NCBI GenBank assembly: GCA_951804985.1
Contig: OX638134.1
Span: 4,898,001 to 4,962,000, forward strand
Origin: Dryomyza anilis
Lineage: Eukaryota > Arthropoda > Insecta > Diptera > Dryomyzidae
DNA: 64,000 nucleotides
Direction: 5' to 3'
Shown here: positions 60,451 through 64,000 of the stretch, in pieces
How positions within the stretch are numbered: position 1 is the first letter of the stretch
Layout: every line of letters starts with the position of its first letter
Program-made: the position numbers and the translations under genes
Notes under the pieces: model-generated
Databases searched by the model: none
Seen by the model: the letters and a program-made list of their open reading frames with translations, nothing else
What the model was told of the DNA's origin: nothing

Positions 60451-61735
60451 GTTTTTTTTTTCACTAATATTTAAACTTTTGCATAAAATATTTCTAAGAA
60501 TATCTCTAGAAAAAATGTTCTCTATTATTATTCCCTAAATATGTAGTGATTACCATTGATGTAAATACCCTTGTGTACATTATTTGTTACCGGTTTAAAA
60601 TTCGCCACACTGCAGAATTAAAAACACATTTTCTCCCAACACACCAAACGTCAAAATTAACGTATAGCAATTTTCTCCAACAAAAAGGAAAAACCACAAA
60701 AACCCAACAGCGAAAAACAAACGATTTTGTCCTATAAAAAAATTATGCAAATTGTGGGGTTTTTTGATTTTTACGCCTGGAAGGATTTAAGTACATTTAA
60801 AATGTTATAACATATTCATGGAAAATATATACTTACGCAATGTCTGTGGCAAATGACAATCAAAGTAAAAATAAAAAATATACAAAAAATTCGAATATTC
60901 ATTGCAGACTTTAACGGTGTCGTCCTGCTTTACCGTGTCTATTATCCTTTGACAATTGTTTGCATACATGCAGCAGCACAACCTCAAACGTCAAACCAAC
61001 TGTGAATTATAAACAAATTGAAAAAAAGAGCAAAAAAAAAATATGAAAATCAGTTAAGGTTTTTTTTTCTATATTGGTAAGGTTAGCATTCGCAATTTAA
61101 TGACAATCTACCGAAAGACGAATCAAATTTGAATTCCATAAAAATCACTGAACTGCGTCAAAAGCGAAAAAATCACTTTTAAAATGTCCAGAGAGGGAGG
61201 AAAGAGGGTGATGCATGTGGTGATGGCATGAGGAAAATACGGAAAATAAGGAAAATGTGAAAAATGTTGCTGGTTGATTAGCATACGCAACTGATTTACA
61301 TACGCAAATTGCTGCTGTCGCGATGTAAGAATATTTTATACAAATTGACAAAGGGGTGAAAGTCGTGGAAAATAAAATAAAATGCCTCAGATTAAGTTGT
61401 AGCGCGCGAATAAAGGGTAACATGTTGTAATTTATATGTGAAAAATATACAAGCAAAATAAAACAATAATGCTTATATAAATTGCCTACAAAAAGGATGT
61501 CAGGACACTGAAGTCAATTTGTGCGTTTGTTGACAACGTGTAAGTTGAGTAAATTTACATGTTCCGAAATGTAAGATGCTGTGAAGATATCGAAAAAAAT
61601 AAGGGTACCCTGGGAAAATCGAAAAAACTAAGATTTGTTTTAGAAAAACTAAAAAAATAGCTGGTAAGTTCAAATCCACCACGCAGTAAGAGTTAGTATT
61701 ATGTATCCGATAAATCTGTATTTTTAGTCTAATTT
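60451..61735. other. Spacer between inverted arrays 8 and 9
   Basis: AT-rich with no supported exon. A slightly less AT-rich part lies at 60860-61000 and 61150-61420; the minus frame at 61145-61456 is unrecognised. Confidence 0.4.
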
Positions 61736-61739
61736 CAAG

Positions 61740-63060
61740 TATTTTTTTTTAGTAAAAAATTAAATTTGTAATGAAAAATTGAATTTTTAGTAAAAATTTT
61801 AATTTTTAGTGAAAAATTGTATTTTTGGTGAAAATTTTGAATTTTGAGAAAAAATTTAATTTTGAGGGAAAAATTTAATTTGAGTGAAAATTTCAATTTT
61901 TAGTGAAAAATTGAATTTTGAGTAAAAATTTAATTTTGAGTGAAAATTTAAATTTTTAGTGAAAATTTCAATTTTTAGTGAAAATGGAATTTTGAGTAAA
62001 AATTTAATTTTGAGTGAAAAATTTAATATTGAGTGAAAAATTTTATTTTGAGTCAAATTTTTATTTTTGACTGAACAATTGAATATTGAGAAAAAAATTT
62101 AATTTTGAGTGAAAAATTAAATTTTGAGGGAATAATTGAATTTTGAGAAAAATTTAATTTTGAGTGAAAATTTCAATTTTTAGTGAAAATTTCAATTTTT
62201 AGTGAAAATGGAATTTTGAGTAAAAATTTAATTTTGAGTGAAAAATTTAATATTGAGTGAAAAATTTGAGTGAAAATTTAAATTTTTAGTGAAAATTTCA
62301 ATTTTAAGTGAAAATGGAATTTTGAGTAAAAATTTAATTTTGAGTGAAAAATTTAATATTGAGTGAAAAATTTTATTTTGAGTCAAATTTTTATTTTTGA
62401 CTGAACAATTGAATATTGAGTAAAAAATTTAATTTTGAGTGAAAAATTAAATTTTGAGGGAATAATTGAATTTTGAGAAAAATTTAATTTTGAGTGAAAA
62501 TTTCAATTTTTAGTGAAAATTTAAATTTTTAGTGAAAATGGAATTTTGAGTAAAAATTTAATTTTGAGTGAAAAATTTAATATTGAGTGAAAAATTTAAT
62601 TTTGAGTCAAATTTTTAATTTTGACTGAACAATTGAATATTGAGTAAAAAATTTAATTTGAGTGAAAAATTAAATTTTGAGGGAATAATTGAATTTTGAG
62701 TAAAAAATTTAATTTTGAGTGAAAAATTTAATATTGAGTAAAAAATTTAATTTTGAGTGATAAATTTAATATTGCGTAAAAAATTTAATTTTGAGTGAAA
62801 AATTTTATTGTGAGTGAACAATTGAATTTTGAGTAAAAAATTTAATTTTGAGTGAAAAATTGATTTTGAGTGAAAATTTGAATTTTGAGTGAACAATTTA
62901 ATTTTGAGCGAACAATTTAATTTTAGTAAAAAAATAATTTTTAATGAAAAATTAAATTTTTTTGAAAAATTGAATTTTTGTGAAAAAATGAGTTTTTAGT
63001 AAAAATTGAATTTCTACAGAAAAATTAAAAAATTAGTGACGGATTGAATTTCGTAGTGAA
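61740..63060 (-). repeat. 19-bp satellite array 9 (minus orientation, TTTTGAGTG variant)
   Basis: About 70 units, many with the variant core AATTTTGAGTGAAAAATTT instead of AATTTTTAGTG. A higher-order repeat of 330 bp is clear: TGGAATTTTGAG at 61985 and 62315 and again at 62209 and 62539, and GAGGGAATAATTG at 62126 and 62456. The minus frame at 61856-62056 is the array read through. Confidence 0.94.
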
Positions 63061-64000
63061 ATTATTAGTTTTAAGAGGAAAATTTGATTCTACAATACAT
63101 TTTTTTGTTTAATTAAGAAAAGTTTTGCTTTCTTCCATAAGTAATTCGGCAGCAGCAGCACGTGCCACAATCACACTTCTTGATCTTTTTTCCAGGCATT
63201 GAAGTGACTGTAATATTATACACTTGACCCATTTAAAGATCATCCAAAAAATGACTACCCACCCAATAAACATGAAAAGACTAAGAAAAAAAAAATAAAA
63301 ATCTTAACACGAAAAGATGCATTTCTTTTAGTAAATTTCTAACATAATTAAAAATTAAAAACGACACAAGAAGAAAACTTTCACTAATTGCACAAAAGTG
63401 AGTCGCGCGCGCGCACGCGTCACAAGTGCAACACTCGAGCAGTATTTTGACTTTTGAAACTACTGTGCGTACGGTAAACTCAAGTAGCTCTTAAATCATC
63501 ATAAAGCAGAAAATGATATAAAAAATCATATTTCTTTTATCGCGATCAAAACGACGCAGGGCAGCAGCAGCATCAGCATTGTCTGTAAAATGCAGGCAAT
63601 CAGTCGAAGAAGTAGCGACGACCGACCGTCGTCAATGTTTCGAGGGCAACAAGTGGTAAGAACCACGCACGGTTTTTGGCTTGGTTTACGAGTTATAAAA
63701 TACGATGCTGAATTGCAATTTACGTAGTTGCATTGTTGCTGCTGCTGATTATGTTGCTGTCGCTGATGATCATGTTGCAGCTAAAGAGGCAGCTGCTGCT
63801 GATGATTATTGTATATATGACAAGACAGTTCTTATTAAAGTTGTTGTTGTCGTTGTGTCAGCCTGCTGCTGAACACGTGCAACAAAACAAACAGTTCCAT
63901 GTCTGCCTCTTGGCCACCGCACAATAAAAAAAAGTCCGTCATTCTGTTAGGTTTATGACGATCAGCCGCATGAAGCAGATCGCCTTGATGTGCTGCACAC
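63061..64000. other. Island with CAG/CTG runs at the right edge
   Basis: Less AT-rich from 63390. It contains an alternating GC run (GCGCGCGCGCACGCG near 63405-63419), GCAGCAGCAGCATCAGCA-type runs at about 63560-63580 and CTG runs at 63730-63810. The plus frame at 63733-63927 is Leu-rich from the CTG runs and has no domain. The window ends inside this island. Confidence 0.4.

Overview
The window is AT-rich eukaryotic DNA with no protein-coding gene, rRNA, functional tRNA or exon that I can support. It most resembles intergenic or giant-intron DNA of a brachyceran fly. The reasons are interspersed elements with the dipteran mini-me/DINE-1 core (AT-rich stretch ending in ATTCTTGATCAGCAT, next to a GTCY microsatellite), opa-like CAG/CAA runs in the less repetitive islands, tRNA-derived SINEs with good target-site duplications, and pieces of a LINE. 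The long open frames in the window are consequences of tandem repeats.

Tandem repeats dominate. A 19-bp unit (TTTTTCACTAAAAATTCAA) forms arrays on the + strand at about 12.36-12.93, 13.69-14.86, 22.78-25.09, 33.30-34.37 and 57.60-60.45 kb. It runs in the opposite orientation at 35.36-36.68, 52.91-53.19, 55.17-56.16 and 61.74-63.06 kb, and there is a diverged relative at 39.36-39.99 kb. Fifteen of its 19 bases are a dyad centred on one C. Several arrays contain higher-order repeats (113, 225, 282, 330 and 1098 bp). An 8-bp unit (ATATTTTT) forms a 1640-bp array of 205 in-phase units at 15726-17365, with one visible substitution. A 7-bp unit (TTTACAA) forms two arrays, at 43.15-45.05 and 53.20-54.24 kb, the first with an internal higher-order duplication.

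Interspersed elements: three copies of one tRNA-derived SINE (20183-20462 minus, 32328-32643 plus, 47775-48087 plus), each between 12-15 bp direct repeats; three DINE-1/mini-me-like non-autonomous Helentrons (6207-6760 plus, 26738-27471 minus, 40410-41035 minus); two TA-flanked elements with CACAGAAAA termini (2899-3735 and 8361-9122); a tandemly multiplied LINE ORF2 3' end on the minus strand (10374-10993); and a family marked by GGGGTAAAGTGGGA in both orientations (about 30.06-31.60 and 40.08-41.57 kb), the second copy of which carries one of the DINE insertions.

Between these lie islands of 0.5-2 kb with more G+C, GATC-containing palindromes and CAG/CAA runs. They are the places where regulatory sequence would be expected if the window lies in or near a developmental gene, but nothing in the sequence proves function. 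No genes act together here; the biology visible is that of repeat expansion, nesting and possible hairpin formation between inverted satellite arrays.
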